Source of the DNA: Bradyrhizobium sp. 195
GTDB taxonomy: Bacteria > Pseudomonadota > Alphaproteobacteria > Rhizobiales > Xanthobacteraceae
Reading direction: 5' to 3'
Assembly (NCBI RefSeq): GCF_023101665.1
Contig: NZ_CP082161.1
Coordinates: 1,798,001-1,862,000 of the forward strand
Length of the DNA stretch: 64,000 bases
Both the position numbers and the translations under genes were made by a program. A model generated the notes under the pieces. It made no database searches. It was not told where the DNA came from and was given only the letters and a program-made list of their open reading frames with translations. Below, one piece after another: positions 51,019 to 61,030 of this stretch. The number at the start of each line of letters is the position of its first letter. Position 1 is the first letter of the stretch.

Positions 51019-52590
51019 TCAGGCAGTGGCGGCTTTGTGGAAGTTGAAGGGCAGCAGGTCGGTAATATCGGCGTCGCCGGCGCGCTGAGGCGATTCGGTG
51101 AGGACGTGGCGCAACCACGCTAACGGCTCGACACGTGAGGCGCGGCAGGTCAGCATCAGGCTGTAGACGACGGCACTGGCCTTGGCTCCGTCCACGGTAT
51201 CGCTGAACAACCAACTCTTCCTGCCAGTTGCAAAAACCCTGATGTCGCGCTCCAGAAGATTGTTGTCGATCGGCATGCTGCCGTCCCCGGTGTAGCGCGT
51301 CAGATATTCCCATTGGTTTCGGGTGTAGGATACGGCGTCGCCGAGCTTGCTGTCAGGCAAGACCTTCGGGGCCATGTCATCGAGCCATACCTTGAGAGCA
51401 TTGAGGATGGGGACACTATGTTGCTGGCGGAAGCGGCGAATGCAGTCGGCCTGTGTTTCACCCTTCTCCGGTATTCCGTCCCGCGCCTGCCTTTCAACCC
51501 GGTAGAGCTGGTCGAAGAACCGCAGCGCCTGCTCGGGCGGACCGCCGCCCTTCTTCCTCGCCCTGAGGGCATCGACAAAGCGCCGCCGGGAGTGGGCCAT
51601 GCAGCCGATGTGGGTGGCCAGTTCCAGCGTGCGCCATGCGGTATAGCCGTCACTCATCACGATGCCGCGGTAATCGCCGAGGAAGGCCTGCGGGTGGATT
51701 TGGCCGCGGCCCGGCTGATAATCCAGAAGAACGATGGGCTCGTGACTGCCCTTGCCGCTGCGATAAGCCCACATATACGATGTGCTGGTGGCCTTTTTGT
51801 CCTTCTCCTTGAGGACCTGAACCGTCGTCTCGTCGCCATGGATGAGAGGCTGCGATCTGAGCCGCAGCTTCAGGGCGTCATAGATGCGGGAGAGATGTTT
51901 CTCGCTCGAGCCGATCACCCAGCGACCCAAAGCGCCGCGGCTGACCGGAACACCGGCGCGTTCGAAGGCCTGCGCCAGGCGGTAGAGCGGCGTGCCATCG
52001 ACATATTTATGAACCAGCGCGAACGCCAGCGTTGAGGCCGTGGCAACGCTGCCCGGCAGCGGCTGCGTCGGCATCGGCGCGGTCACGACAGGGGCGTTGA
52101 TCCCGGTGCGATCGCAATGGCGGCACGCATATTTGAAGCGTACGTTCTGTAAAACCTTCGCCTTCACCTCGATATGAAGTTGCTCGGTGACAGCCTCGCC
52201 CATGCGATGCATCTGGCCACGGCAGCAAGGACACGCCTTCTGATCGTCGGGCAGGTCATACTCGACGCGCTCACGCGGCAGGTTCGCCGGCAGCGGCCTG
52301 CGGCCGCGCTTCTTTCCCGTTGTGTTTTCGACGGGTGGCAAGCCCGTGTCCGGAAGTTCGGCGATATTGTTCGTTTCACTGCCGGCGTCATCCTCATCGG
52401 CGGCCTGCTCGGCTTCATTGAAGAGACGATCGACGTGCTTTTCGCTGCGTGGCGCAAAACGATGCAGGCGTGCCAGCGCCAGTTCTTCCTCGAGTTTGAC
52501 GACGCGGTCGGCGAGTTGATGGTTATCCGCCTGCAGCGCAGCAATGCGCGCCAACAGCACTTCAACACTCGGATCGCCGGTTCGATTCAT
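51019..52590 (-). CDS. tnpC: IS66 transposase TnpC
   Basis: 523 residues. N-terminal leucine-zipper and zinc finger (CPCCRGQMHRMGE, YACRHCDRTG), DDE residues in LIHGDETTVQVL, IVMSDGYTAW and PIDNNLLERDIR, and the usual IS66 C-terminal block. Intact. Confidence 0.93.
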   Translation of the reverse strand: MNRTGDPSVEVLLARIAALQADNHQLADRVVKLEEELALARLHRFAPRSEKHVDRLFNEAEQAADEDDAGSETNNIAELPDTGLPPVENTTGKKRGRRPLPANLPRERVEYDLPDDQKACPCCRGQMHRMGEAVTEQLHIEVKAKVLQNVRFKYACRHCDRTGINAPVVTAPMPTQPLPGSVATASTLAFALVHKYVDGTPLYRLAQAFERAGVPVSRGALGRWVIGSSEKHLSRIYDALKLRLRSQPLIHGDETTVQVLKEKDKKATSTSYMWAYRSGKGSHEPIVLLDYQPGRGQIHPQAFLGDYRGIVMSDGYTAWRTLELATHIGCMAHSRRRFVDALRARKKGGGPPEQALRFFDQLYRVERQARDGIPEKGETQADCIRRFRQQHSVPILNALKVWLDDMAPKVLPDSKLGDAVSYTRNQWEYLTRYTGDGSMPIDNNLLERDIRVFATGRKSWLFSDTVDGAKASAVVYSLMLTCRASRVEPLAWLRHVLTESPQRAGDADITDLLPFNFHKAATA

Positions 52591-52642
52591 CGGATTCTTG
52601 AATCTGAACCGTACCGACGCGTCAACCGCTCAACTCGAGAGC

Positions 52643-52996
52643 TCAGCCGGCAACCTGATATTGCCGCACCGGATGGCGGACCATCGCATCGATATCGATG
52701 CCGTCAAGGATCCAGTGCAATTGCTCGGTCGTCAGCGTGACGACCGCCTCCCGGCGGCGCGGCCATCGGAACTTGTCCTCGGTCAGCCGCTTCAGGACCA
52801 GCACAAAGCCGGACCGGTCGAAGAACAGCAACTTCATCCGGTCGCAACGGCGATTGCAGAACGCAAAAACCGCCGGAGTGAATGGATCGAGCGCCATCGT
52901 CTCCTGGACCAGGACCGCAAGGCTGTTGATGCCAGCCCGGAAGTCGATCGGCTCACGGTGCAGATAGACCTGCAGGTCACCGCCCAGTCTGAACAT
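52643..52996 (-). CDS. tnpB: IS66 accessory protein TnpB
   Basis: 117 residues: VYLHREPIDFRAGINSLAVL, AVFAFCNRRCDRMKLLFFDR, SGFVLVLKRLTEDKFRWP, the standard IS66 Orf2 pattern. Overlaps tnpA by 20 bp. Confidence 0.93.
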   Translation of the reverse strand: MFRLGGDLQVYLHREPIDFRAGINSLAVLVQETMALDPFTPAVFAFCNRRCDRMKLLFFDRSGFVLVLKRLTEDKFRWPRRREAVVTLTTEQLHWILDGIDIDAMVRHPVRQYQVAG

Positions 52997-53450
52997 GGCC
53001 CAGTGCTCCGATGATCGCCGTCAATGCATCCACATCGCCGCATTCCAGCGCGAGCTTCACGCCGTTCGGCAGCGACACGCTCACTTTGGCCGGAGAACAA
53101 AAAGCTGGAGTCCCTTTGGGTTCCGAACCACGCATTTCATCGCAAGTCGCCGGCAAATCCACCGTCGCCACGCTGTCTTGCCGCGACAGGGCTCGATCGG
53201 CGGACCCCTCAAGCTGAACCGGGATGAACGCCGGGCGTGAGGACGGCGGCAGCGACCTGGTGGCGGTGTGCTTCTTGATCCACTTCCGAAGGAGGTTCGC
53301 GTTGACCCCATGTTCGAGTGCAAGCCTCGATACCGAAACCCCAGGCTCAAGGCAGGCCGTGACAAGACGCTCTTTCGATGCCGCCTCGTAGCGCCGGCGA
53401 CCGTTCCGGCCAACAAGCCTGACCCGCAGTTTCTGATCATCCGCTGCCAT
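52977..53450 (-). CDS. tnpA: IS66 accessory protein TnpA
   Basis: 157 residues from ATG 53450. Helix-turn-helix YEAASKERLVTACLEPGVSV, SRLALEHGVNANLLRKWI, as in IS66 Orf1/IS3-like proteins. Confidence 0.88.
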   Translation of the reverse strand: MAADDQKLRVRLVGRNGRRRYEAASKERLVTACLEPGVSVSRLALEHGVNANLLRKWIKKHTATRSLPPSSRPAFIPVQLEGSADRALSRQDSVATVDLPATCDEMRGSEPKGTPAFCSPAKVSVSLPNGVKLALECGDVDALTAIIGALGHVQTGR

Positions 53451-53686
53451 CACAAGGTGTCCACCTATTTTGGTGGACACCTCATGCATCAGAGCACTCA
53501 AAAGCAAAAGGTGCGGAGAAATTCGCGCTTACTCTGCTCCGTCAATTTTGGCTGTCTGACAGCCCTCAAACTCAACGACGGTCGGTTCGCAGTCGAGCGA
53601 GAAGCCAACTCCGCCAAATGAACGGAGCGATGCATGCCCCATATCCGCCAAGCCGATATGGACACGAGGACGTGCAATAACGTGCC

Positions 53687-54485
53687 TCATCGCAGAGGTG
53701 AGGGCGTGCTTAAACTCCATAGCGCCTCAAAGTGCTTATCAAGAGAATCAAATAGAAAGCCGCCACGCGACACCAAGAGCGTCGGAGTGTTACGGCTCTG
53801 TTGGTGCAGCAAATACGGTCCCCAAAAAATCTCATCATCTATACGAAGTACGTTGATCGCAGGGATGCAGGCCACCCTGTGCACTTTGAACTGGCCGCGC
53901 CTTAGACCGGGGAGCTTCGAGACCGCGTCTTCAAATGCAAGAATGTCGCCTCGGGTTTTTCCCGGAGAATGGTGCTCTTCGCGATCACGCTGATCTACGA
54001 GGCTGTGTTCTGAAGTCGGAAAATCGGGGTCAATTAGCAAAATACGCACTTGAGCACGTCGTGGACCAATCGACAAAATGTTCAAGGAAATCTTGTCTGA
54101 AGGAGGATAGCCCGTATCCGATCAGGTCAATCTTTCGGGCGACATTGAGCCGATGCTGATATGCATCTCGAATTTGAACGGAACGGCCCGGGTAAATAGC
54201 AAAAAGTCCGGCCTTACTACACGTTTCAAGTTGCGCCCGCAGAGTATCGGTAAATGATACGTAGAGGAATAGCGACACTCCGGCTATGCCCGAGGCTATC
54301 AAGGAGCCTCCTATGCCCTCCGCAAGCCCAGCTCCCATCCAGGAACGCGACCATGTCCCTAGAAAGAGAGCTCCCAGTAGGACCATGATGGTGTGAGATA
54401 AAACCCATATCACTCCGAGACGCGACCACAATCTACGGCTTATCGCCCTAATCACCGTTATCCCCCAGGCTAAATCTGGCTTCAC
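53687..54485 (-). pseudogene. Two-helix membrane protein with PLD-like/DUF5919-like cytosolic domain, frameshift
   Basis: ATG 54485 gives two or more membrane helices (LGVIWVLSHTIMVLLGALFL; GIGGSLIASGIAGVSLFLYV) then KIDLIGYGLSSFRQDFLEHF. At about 54060 the frame breaks; the next frame continues AQVRILLIDPDFPTSEHSLV, INVLRIDDEIFWGPYLLHQQ and LLVSRGGFLFDSLDKHFEAL. The second part resembles degenerate phospholipase-D-like domains (LLIDP, N--RID--I-WG-Y). Such membrane-plus-domain proteins are candidates for stress or defence effectors; that is inference. Confidence 0.5.
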
Positions 54486-54580
54486 TATCGCGTAAGGAGG
54501 CCATCAGAAAAGAGTACCTATAAACTACGCGACGTAAAGTTGCGAGGCTGTGGGTCGTAGACTTAGGTCTGCCCGGGTCC

Positions 54581-54748
54581 ATGAAGGATCAAGCGCCTCC
54601 AAATTTGCGGAGATACATCGACCAATGGGTGGAAGGTCATTTTCTGGGACGGCGCAAGTTGCCTGAGGCAGAGCGCCAGCTTCAGGCGTTTCGCACGGCC
54701 AACGGTGCCGAACGCGCTCCGCCACGCAAGTCTAGACGCCGTTTCTGA
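54581..54748 (+). CDS. Small basic hypothetical protein (55 aa)
   Basis: MKDQAPPNLRRYIDQWVEGH, FLGRRKLPEAERQLQAFRTA, ending APPRKSRRRF. No ribosome site of note. Could be a remnant. Confidence 0.35.
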   Translation: MKDQAPPNLRRYIDQWVEGHFLGRRKLPEAERQLQAFRTANGAERAPPRKSRRRF

Positions 54749-55069
54749 TCGATCCCCATAAGCGGGAAGAGCGATCCGAAACTTGGCAAGCTTTTGTCTC
54801 AGTGAGGAACGCCGGTTCTCGCTTGTGCTGTCGCCACCCGGAATAGGCCAGACTGGAAGTGATAGAGGCGGTCATCGAGGGACACGCCCAGGTGGATCGC
54901 GCCGACGCCGGCTCGATCGATGAGCTGCGCCGGGCAATGGGGAACCCACGGCCGTCGACAGCGCGGGCGGACCCAGGCTGATCGAGCAGAAAGACGGCGC
55001 CTAACAAGGGTCAAACGCTGCTAATCGTCATGGTTGCAATGGTAAAGTTCCCGCTGACTGGGGGGCAAC

Positions 55070-55303
55070 ATGGTTAAGGCATTTCGCAATACGGTCATGG
55101 CACTTACTTTTGTAGGAGTTGCCGGCTGCAACATGTTTTGGAATTTCATGAATGACTATATGGTCTGCGGCCTTGCGCTGGCGGCTTCAGTGACAGCCGG
55201 CTTTTGCGTTGAGCGCATCTTCATCGAGCGGTCCCGTCGGGAGATGATCCGCCTCCATGGCGCGGACTGGCATTCGGCGGAGAACCGACAGCTCGACTCA
55301 TGA
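55070..55303 (+). CDS. Small lipoprotein-like or membrane protein (77 aa)
   Basis: ATG 55070 after GGGGGGCAAC. MVKAFRNTVMALTFVGVAGC has a lipobox-like LxxxGC end; a second hydrophobic segment (VCGLALAASVTAGFCVERIF) follows, then a charged tail. Function unknown. Confidence 0.5.
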   Translation: MVKAFRNTVMALTFVGVAGCNMFWNFMNDYMVCGLALAASVTAGFCVERIFIERSRREMIRLHGADWHSAENRQLDS

Positions 55304-56175
55304 ACGTCACCCGTCGCCCGCTCGTCATTTTCATCATCCGATTGTTCGCATTCGACCCGAGGAGCCTGGCCCGATGATCAAACCGGTCCATCCATTCCGG
55401 TTCGCTCGCATCGAGCGCCTGCGAGAGCTGCTTGAACGAGACTACCGAATGGCAGTTGACCCGAATACGGGCGTGAGCACCACGAAGCTGGTGAGACCCG
55501 ATCCGCAGCTGCTCGATGCAGGTTTGGTACTCGATCGTGATCCAGGAGGGTGCGAGCTGGGTCCTTCGTTGAGAGCCTGCGAGCGCTACGGCACGCAACC
55601 GGTCGATACGCCCGAGTAGCATCACGATCTGGAAGGGCGACGACCATAAGCTGACCCGACGTAGGGGCGATTGGACGCGCCCGTGCATCCACCACCCAGC
55701 ATCGCGCCAAGAGCGGACTTTTGGATTCCATACGCAACAGAATGTTGCGGTTGAATCGAGGTGGATTTGTATGCCGGCTGGCAAGGCTCACGTCGCGAGC
55801 CCACGACACTCCAGAGCGTCTTCGCCTATCCGCCGCTGGCGCACCGTATCAGCTCTCGTTTTGAATTCAACGCTGGCTCGGCCAGACGTGAGTTTGTGCG
55901 TGCGTTCGAGGCCTATCGGTCGCGAGACCTTCACGTCCTTGTCAGCTACAGTGACACTATTCATTCCGATCGCAGATCTCGCGAGACTCAATGAGAAAGT
56001 CCTCGCGGATGATACGGTTTTATCTGAGCGCATTCGACGTCATTCCCAAGGAGCGAGATTGGGCATTTGGGCTAGTCAGGGGCAAGTGATTGAATTTGTG
56101 CTCGTTGCGCGTCCGTAGAGCTTCACTGGATTATCCGGTCTCACAACCTCATTTGCTCAGCGGGGGTCATCCTGG
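55304..56175. other. Decayed stretch
   Basis: A plus frame from 55374 (MIKPVHPFRFARIERLRELL) and two overlapping frames at 55761-56118 (YPPLAHRISSRFEFNAGSAR; ADDTVLSERIRRHSQGARLG) look like parts of lost genes. I cannot assign a family. Confidence 0.35.
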
Positions 56176-56649
56176 TCAAATGAGCCGCTTCTCGTAGAAG
56201 ATCACTGCATATCCGTGCAACATCCCTTCCCTGCGGCGAACATAGCCAGCGCTCTCATAAAGTCTTTGGGCCCCTACTTGGATCGTTGTTGTATCGAGCA
56301 TTATCCACTTGAAACCGAGAGCAACAGCTCGCGACTCCAATTCACGAAGAACCCTCCTTCCAAACCCTCGTCGCTGAAAGACGGGGTCGACCCGCATACG
56401 TTTTAGTTCTGCGACATCATCATCAAAAGGTTTCAGCCCACCCATGGCAGCGAACCGGGGACCAATATACGCAACTACGAAGTCTCCGCCCGAGGCGATG
56501 TATACTTCCCCGATATTGCGTAAATCATCCTCCCAAACCCCTTCCGGGCCACACACACCAACATCCTGCGATGCGCTTCTGTGCAGATGCCATGCATCAT
56601 CGCTATCCCCGAACTCGAACCGACGAAGGATCAGTTCGTCTTGAGACAT
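56176..56649 (-). CDS. GNAT-family N-acetyltransferase
   Basis: 157 residues. The acetyl-CoA loop is MRVDPVFQRRGFGRRVLREL, with LYESAGYVRR near the end, classic GNAT motifs A and B. Substrate unknown. Lies 71 bp downstream of the PrnB-like gene on the same strand and may belong to the same operon. Confidence 0.85.
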   Translation of the reverse strand: MSQDELILRRFEFGDSDDAWHLHRSASQDVGVCGPEGVWEDDLRNIGEVYIASGGDFVVAYIGPRFAAMGGLKPFDDDVAELKRMRVDPVFQRRGFGRRVLRELESRAVALGFKWIMLDTTTIQVGAQRLYESAGYVRRREGMLHGYAVIFYEKRLI

Positions 56650-56720
56650 CGACTATTACCTCTCGACCGGTGGCGGACGCCTGCGCCTCTGTTTTTAGCC
56701 ACGCAGAGACCACCGTCGGC

Positions 56721-57935
56721 TTACGGGCGCGCCTCTGTCAACAGCCGCTGAGAAAGGACAGCCTCAACACTTTCCGATACCTCAACTCCGACAACTGGAC
56801 GACCCGGCTCAACCGTATATTTTAAAGCCGTACTACGGTGCATCCGGGTAAACCGATCCAGTGCACAAACACAGGACGTGCGCAGCGTTCCGATTTCGCC
56901 GCCGTGATGCTCCACGACTGGCGAAATGGTCGCAACCCTGGGAAAGTCCGCTTTCCCCTTTAGCCAACCTGGCTTGAGCGGTGCACTCCCTTTGCCTGAC
57001 GACAACCAGCGGAATACCTCGTGAATGCATCTCTGCGGATAATATTCGGACAGCCGGTACAGATCCCTATAAAATTGCGGTTTCTGGTGGAAGAGTTCTT
57101 CACCGACCAGTAGCACCGAGACCGCCACGATACGGGCCGAGAAGCGGCCGCTTGGACCAAGCGTATTCTTGTAAGGATTCTTTCCGTAAAACACACGAAA
57201 CTGGCCAAATAAGTCCGGCGACATATGTTCATAAAAGCGCGTCAGAACATTGTTTGCTGACTCAAGGCGCTCCAGGCATAGCGCAAGACATTGCCCCGCA
57301 TCCACGTCGGCCACATCACGCAATTTGAGCAGAGCGTCCATTGCTGACTGCAATTCGCTCTCGATGATCTGGTGACCCAAGCAAAAATCTCGCTCCTCGA
57401 CCCCGGCCGCGCCGAGGCAGTATACGCGTGGATCGTTCTGCAGCGGATTCGTAAGGATCATATCTTCATAGGAGAGGACCTCAATGCCAGGCTGCCGTTG
57501 ACAACTCGAGCGCGCAAGGCGGATCAGTACCTCTCCCACCGTCAGCTCGGCGTCCACGGGATGAAGGCCGGCAAACGCAGACATCTGATAAGCACAGTTT
57601 ACGAGATATTGGATGTCTGTCTTAGCGATCTCGAAGTCAGACTGCGGCAGACTTAGCAGCTGCGCTTCATAATCCGTCTCCGCAATCATCGCGTTGATAT
57701 TACGCCCAAGAGCCTTAACCGCTTCATCTGGTCGTTCACTGCATTTGATCTCCGCAATGCAGTGCGGCAGTTGATCGGCTACAAAATTGCTGACCAGCCC
57801 AAGCGGGCGTTCTCGCTGCGGGCGATCAATGCTATCGGACAGATGCGAAAATATGTCCTCCGCCTGGCAGGGCGACCCTTGCGGGGTGGAAACGGAAAAA
57901 GGAGCGACCATAAATGAGCGCGCCCGCGACTTCAT
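56721..57935 (-). CDS. PrnB-like (DUF1864) protein of the IDO/TDO heme dioxygenase superfamily
   Basis: 404 residues. Blocks such as VYCLGAAGVEERDFCLGHQI, RFYEHMSPDLFGQFRVFYGK, TLGPSGRFSARIVAVSVLLV and FYRDLYRLSEYYPQRC parallel the layout of pyrrolnitrile enzyme PrnB (YTG--DE..., SP--FY--LR-FYEP, YLGPGA-E..., YREF---YLPYVLP). PrnB rearranges 7-chlorotryptophan; the substrate here is not known. ATG 57935 overlaps the stop of the radical-SAM gene (ATGA), so both are made together. This assignment is by motif pattern and needs a profile search. Confidence 0.5.
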   Translation of the reverse strand: MKSRARSFMVAPFSVSTPQGSPCQAEDIFSHLSDSIDRPQRERPLGLVSNFVADQLPHCIAEIKCSERPDEAVKALGRNINAMIAETDYEAQLLSLPQSDFEIAKTDIQYLVNCAYQMSAFAGLHPVDAELTVGEVLIRLARSSCQRQPGIEVLSYEDMILTNPLQNDPRVYCLGAAGVEERDFCLGHQIIESELQSAMDALLKLRDVADVDAGQCLALCLERLESANNVLTRFYEHMSPDLFGQFRVFYGKNPYKNTLGPSGRFSARIVAVSVLLVGEELFHQKPQFYRDLYRLSEYYPQRCIHEVFRWLSSGKGSAPLKPGWLKGKADFPRVATISPVVEHHGGEIGTLRTSCVCALDRFTRMHRSTALKYTVEPGRPVVGVEVSESVEAVLSQRLLTEARP

Positions 57936-59404
57936 CGAAACGCAACTTGCATTTCGGCACTTGACCCGTATCGTGCGGCCGGTGAGTAATCGTGCTTTTC
58001 GAGCAGATCAGTTCGTTTGTCTATTATCCTACTGTCGTTGTACGCGACCCGCTCGAGTATATTGTTCGAGAAAAATAGCAGCGATACGGCGCCCGAATTG
58101 ATAGTGCCGGCGGCAGTTAACGAAAGCAGGCCGTTTGAAATGCAGATGAGTCCTGCCTCATTCAAGAGTTCAAGCTCGCGGCCAAAGCATTTCTCGATGG
58201 ACACCCCAAACTCCCGCTCGAAGCGGGAGAGCAACACCCCACTGCTTCGCAGGGCAAACATTACCGTTCTGCGCATGAGATCATCTTGCGACAGGACAAC
58301 ACCCTTCCACACAGGCTTCTCGCCCGCCTCAACCCTATATAGGTAGCGATCTAAATCTGCCTCGTTATAGAACTGGCACTGGCTCATGTAACCAAATCCG
58401 GCAACCCCAAACGGGACCAGATTATTGTCGTTCCAGGAATCGTATTTGCGGCTCTGTTGAATCGAGTGTGGCTGCGACTGCTTACTCCAATAGAAAATCG
58501 GCCCATGGCGATAGCCGAGTTTCGTGAGGATGTGCTCGGCCATAAAATGCATGATAATGCGCTCCTTAGCCCCGGCAAATTGATATCGTCCCCGAGCCAA
58601 ATGGCGGGCTACGGGGTCTGTAGATTTAAACATCAATGGGAATACATTGAACTTCTCTATTCCCATATCCAGTAAGCCGATAAGTGAGTCGTACCAGCTC
58701 CGGAGCGTTTGCTGCGGCAACCCATACATGAGGTCAAGCGACAGATTCTGAACGCCCATCTCATTCAGTAACTTTACGAGTTGTACTACCTCGTCCACGT
58801 GGTGCCCGCGGTTCAATATGCGTAAAATGCTCGGATCCAGACTCTGAACGCCCAATACGAAGCGGTTTACGCCGGCTCTAAGCAGTGTGGATATGCGATC
58901 TGCAGCGTCCACTTGCTTTGCAAGAGAGGGATGCAATTCGAAACTCACTTCCGACTTAGACAAATCAAAGCGCCGGCTAATCATACCAAATAGCGTTTCG
59001 AGTTGACCGTTGGTCAAGAACGAGGGAGTGCCGCCTCCAAAAAAAGCAGTCTCAACAGCTCTGCCAGCCAGCGCCGCGTCCGACCAACTCATCTCTTTAT
59101 CTAAAGCCGCCAGATAGCGCTCCACTCGCCCGGAAGATGGATTGATTTCCTTGGCGAAGTGGCAAAAGGTACAATACTGATCACAAAAGGGGATGTGAAA
59201 ATAGAGATCAATTGACGACGAAACCTGAAGCAACAACTTTTCGGCATTCAGGTCGCCCATTGCCTTGAGAGGCGGATATGTGCCGACAAGATAATCGTTG
59301 TGCGTGTCAAGGTGCAAATTCCGTGACCTCAACATGTCAAGGTTAATGTCGTACGAGCGGTCGATCGCGAATTCCAAGGCCTCGGAATAGGTCGGCGCAC
59401 GCAT
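57932..59404 (-). CDS. HemN/HemW-like radical SAM protein
   Basis: 490 residues from ATG 59404, which has AGAGGAG upstream; the frame is open further but without start support. The [4Fe-4S] motif is FCDQYCTFC (Cys74, 78, 81), then AFFGGGTPSFL, LGVQSLDPSILRILNRGH and DLMYGLPQQT, as in HemW; a C-terminal winged domain follows. The lead TYPPLKAM before the cluster motif is found in HemN-like enzymes of secondary metabolism. It could act on porphyrin or heme, or perform a cyclopropanation or methyl transfer. First gene of the operon. Confidence 0.8.
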   Translation of the reverse strand: MRAPTYSEALEFAIDRSYDINLDMLRSRNLHLDTHNDYLVGTYPPLKAMGDLNAEKLLLQVSSSIDLYFHIPFCDQYCTFCHFAKEINPSSGRVERYLAALDKEMSWSDAALAGRAVETAFFGGGTPSFLTNGQLETLFGMISRRFDLSKSEVSFELHPSLAKQVDAADRISTLLRAGVNRFVLGVQSLDPSILRILNRGHHVDEVVQLVKLLNEMGVQNLSLDLMYGLPQQTLRSWYDSLIGLLDMGIEKFNVFPLMFKSTDPVARHLARGRYQFAGAKERIIMHFMAEHILTKLGYRHGPIFYWSKQSQPHSIQQSRKYDSWNDNNLVPFGVAGFGYMSQCQFYNEADLDRYLYRVEAGEKPVWKGVVLSQDDLMRRTVMFALRSSGVLLSRFEREFGVSIEKCFGRELELLNEAGLICISNGLLSLTAAGTINSGAVSLLFFSNNILERVAYNDSRIIDKRTDLLEKHDYSPAARYGSSAEMQVAFR

Positions 59405-60483
59405 TTTTTTAAACTCCTCTAGCTTTCGTGTGGAGGCAAGCCGCGATGGCAGCTCCGTTCCTCGTGTCACATTGCGCTCTTCAGCTCGGGCTCGATACCG
59501 AAGTCGTGCATTTCGATCGAAGGCGCGGATTTGTCGGCTCCCGCTCGAGACAACCACAGTAGATCGGAACGAGTGTCGCCATCCGCTCGGCGACACGGCG
59601 GGATGATTATGGTTCGGCGAAGAAGACAGATGCCGTGACCGAGGCCGAATGTCCTTCGGGCGTTGCGAAACGGCACCGAGGAAGACTTCAGGCGCCGAGG
59701 AGTGCGAATACTGCTCGAGAAAATGGTGTTCCACCTCCGAGTGTGACCCGCGCCGAGTCGGGCGCCGAGCTCGATCTGCTCCGGCGTGCCATTGAACAAC
59801 TTCTGTCCGCTCCCCTCTTCGAAAGGAAGCGGCCATTGCTCGAGACCAAGCTTGATTTGGTTTCCTCCCGGTCCGACGCCATTCGCATGCCACTGCATGC
59901 ATTCGCCACAGAGCCGCCCAAACGTGTCACACTGGTTTGGATTTGCTCGGGAGTAAGCGCGCTGAATGCTAGTCGTTGGTGGTCTTGAGAGTTATCCAAC
60001 GCGAAGAACGACAGCGGCACCCGCGAGGGACGCGGCAAAGCTTTAGGCGGGACCGCACTCAATAGCGCAGCGTCCACGGCATTGATTTGGATCAGTCGAG
60101 CAAGTGTCATTTGAACTCCTGGGCCGGCGAATGCGAGATCGTCATGGTCGTGCGGATCCTTTACGGTGTCCCAGCAATCCACGTGCCACTCAAGACATTT
60201 GCGAACCTCGCTTGAAGAGGGCAAAACCATGTGCTTCGTGTCCACCGACGGAATACTCGCGCCTCAGTGTCTGGTCCCGGACATTAGCGTCTTCAGCCGG
60301 ACACGGCTGAACACGACAACGCGGAATGTTGAATGACGATGGCGGCCTCTCATGCCGAATTCGAACATCTACTTCAACGGCGACCTTACGACCGAATCGC
60401 TCGGCTGATGGAGGCAGCGTCCCGGCACGTGACGGATATGCAAATGAACTCGTCGCTTTCTTGCGGCGCGGTGGCCACGGAGC
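59405..60483. other. Upstream region of the radical-SAM operon, decayed
   Basis: Three minus frames overlap (for example DTKHMVLPSSSEVRKCLEWH near 60245, then SALTPEQIQTSVTRLGGSV) and look like one broken gene of about 190 residues that I cannot name. No conserved nod, nif or tts motif was found upstream of 59404. Confidence 0.35.
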
Positions 60484-60570
60484 GACTTCGATCTATTGGC
60501 AGCGCTCGGCGCGGACCTGCCAGGCGCGGTGCGCGTCGTACCGAGCGACGAGGCTCGACCGCAGAGCATC
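60484..60570 (+). pseudogene. hipA fragment
   Basis: DFDLLAALGADLPGAVRVVP-SDEA is nearly identical to DFDLLAALGTNLPGAVRALP-SDG of the intact HipA at 47.4 kb. Only about 28 residues remain, with a frameshift at the start. Confidence 0.65.
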
Positions 60571-61030
60571 GGCGCGGCCGACTCTCCGGTCAAGATGCCG
60601 TGGATCATTCTCCATGACCATCTCACCTGGAATATCCAGCCGCGATGGCTGACCGGTCGGAGTTTAACAACTGCTGTGAATGGTAGGATTCGCGGAATAG
60701 GACTGCTTGCTGAACAATCCGCACTGCCGGGCAATCCCGACTTTGGCCTGCGAAGCGCAGATGTACGCGGAGATCAAGGCGCTTGCCGTTGGGGCGACCT
60801 CGGTCCTCGGGGATTGCTGAGCAGCGATAAGAGCTCTGCAAACCATCCGTGCTGCGGGACTTGCCGGAAATCTGGATAGGGGTTCCGGCTTCTCGCAACA
60901 GCAACCGGTCTCCGACCGTCCTTGCGCCGGGCAGCCTCCACCTGCACGCACCAAGCCCATTGGCACTTGCTGCGGAACGCGCCTCTGTGCAAGACAATTC
61001 GTCCCAGAAGGGCAGTAAGGGAACCGCACT
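60571..61030. other. Stretch with no recognisable gene
   Basis: Frames on both strands, no known domain; a possible source of the thioesterase promoter. Confidence 0.35.

Larger units (their letters stand above)
50943..53532 (-). mobile_element. Complete IS66-family insertion sequence (2590 bp)
   Basis: Ends are GTAAGCGCGATTTTCCCCGC at the left and, inverted, GTAAGCGCGAATTTCTCCGC at the right. An 8-bp direct repeat TCTGCTCC flanks it (50935-50942, 53533-53540), the size usual for IS66. It carries tnpA, tnpB and tnpC in order on the minus strand, all open. Confidence 0.93.

Noticed and set aside
59405..59902. N-terminal extension of the radical-SAM frame
   Set aside because: Arg/Ser-rich, no family match, and a good ribosome site lies at ATG 59404.
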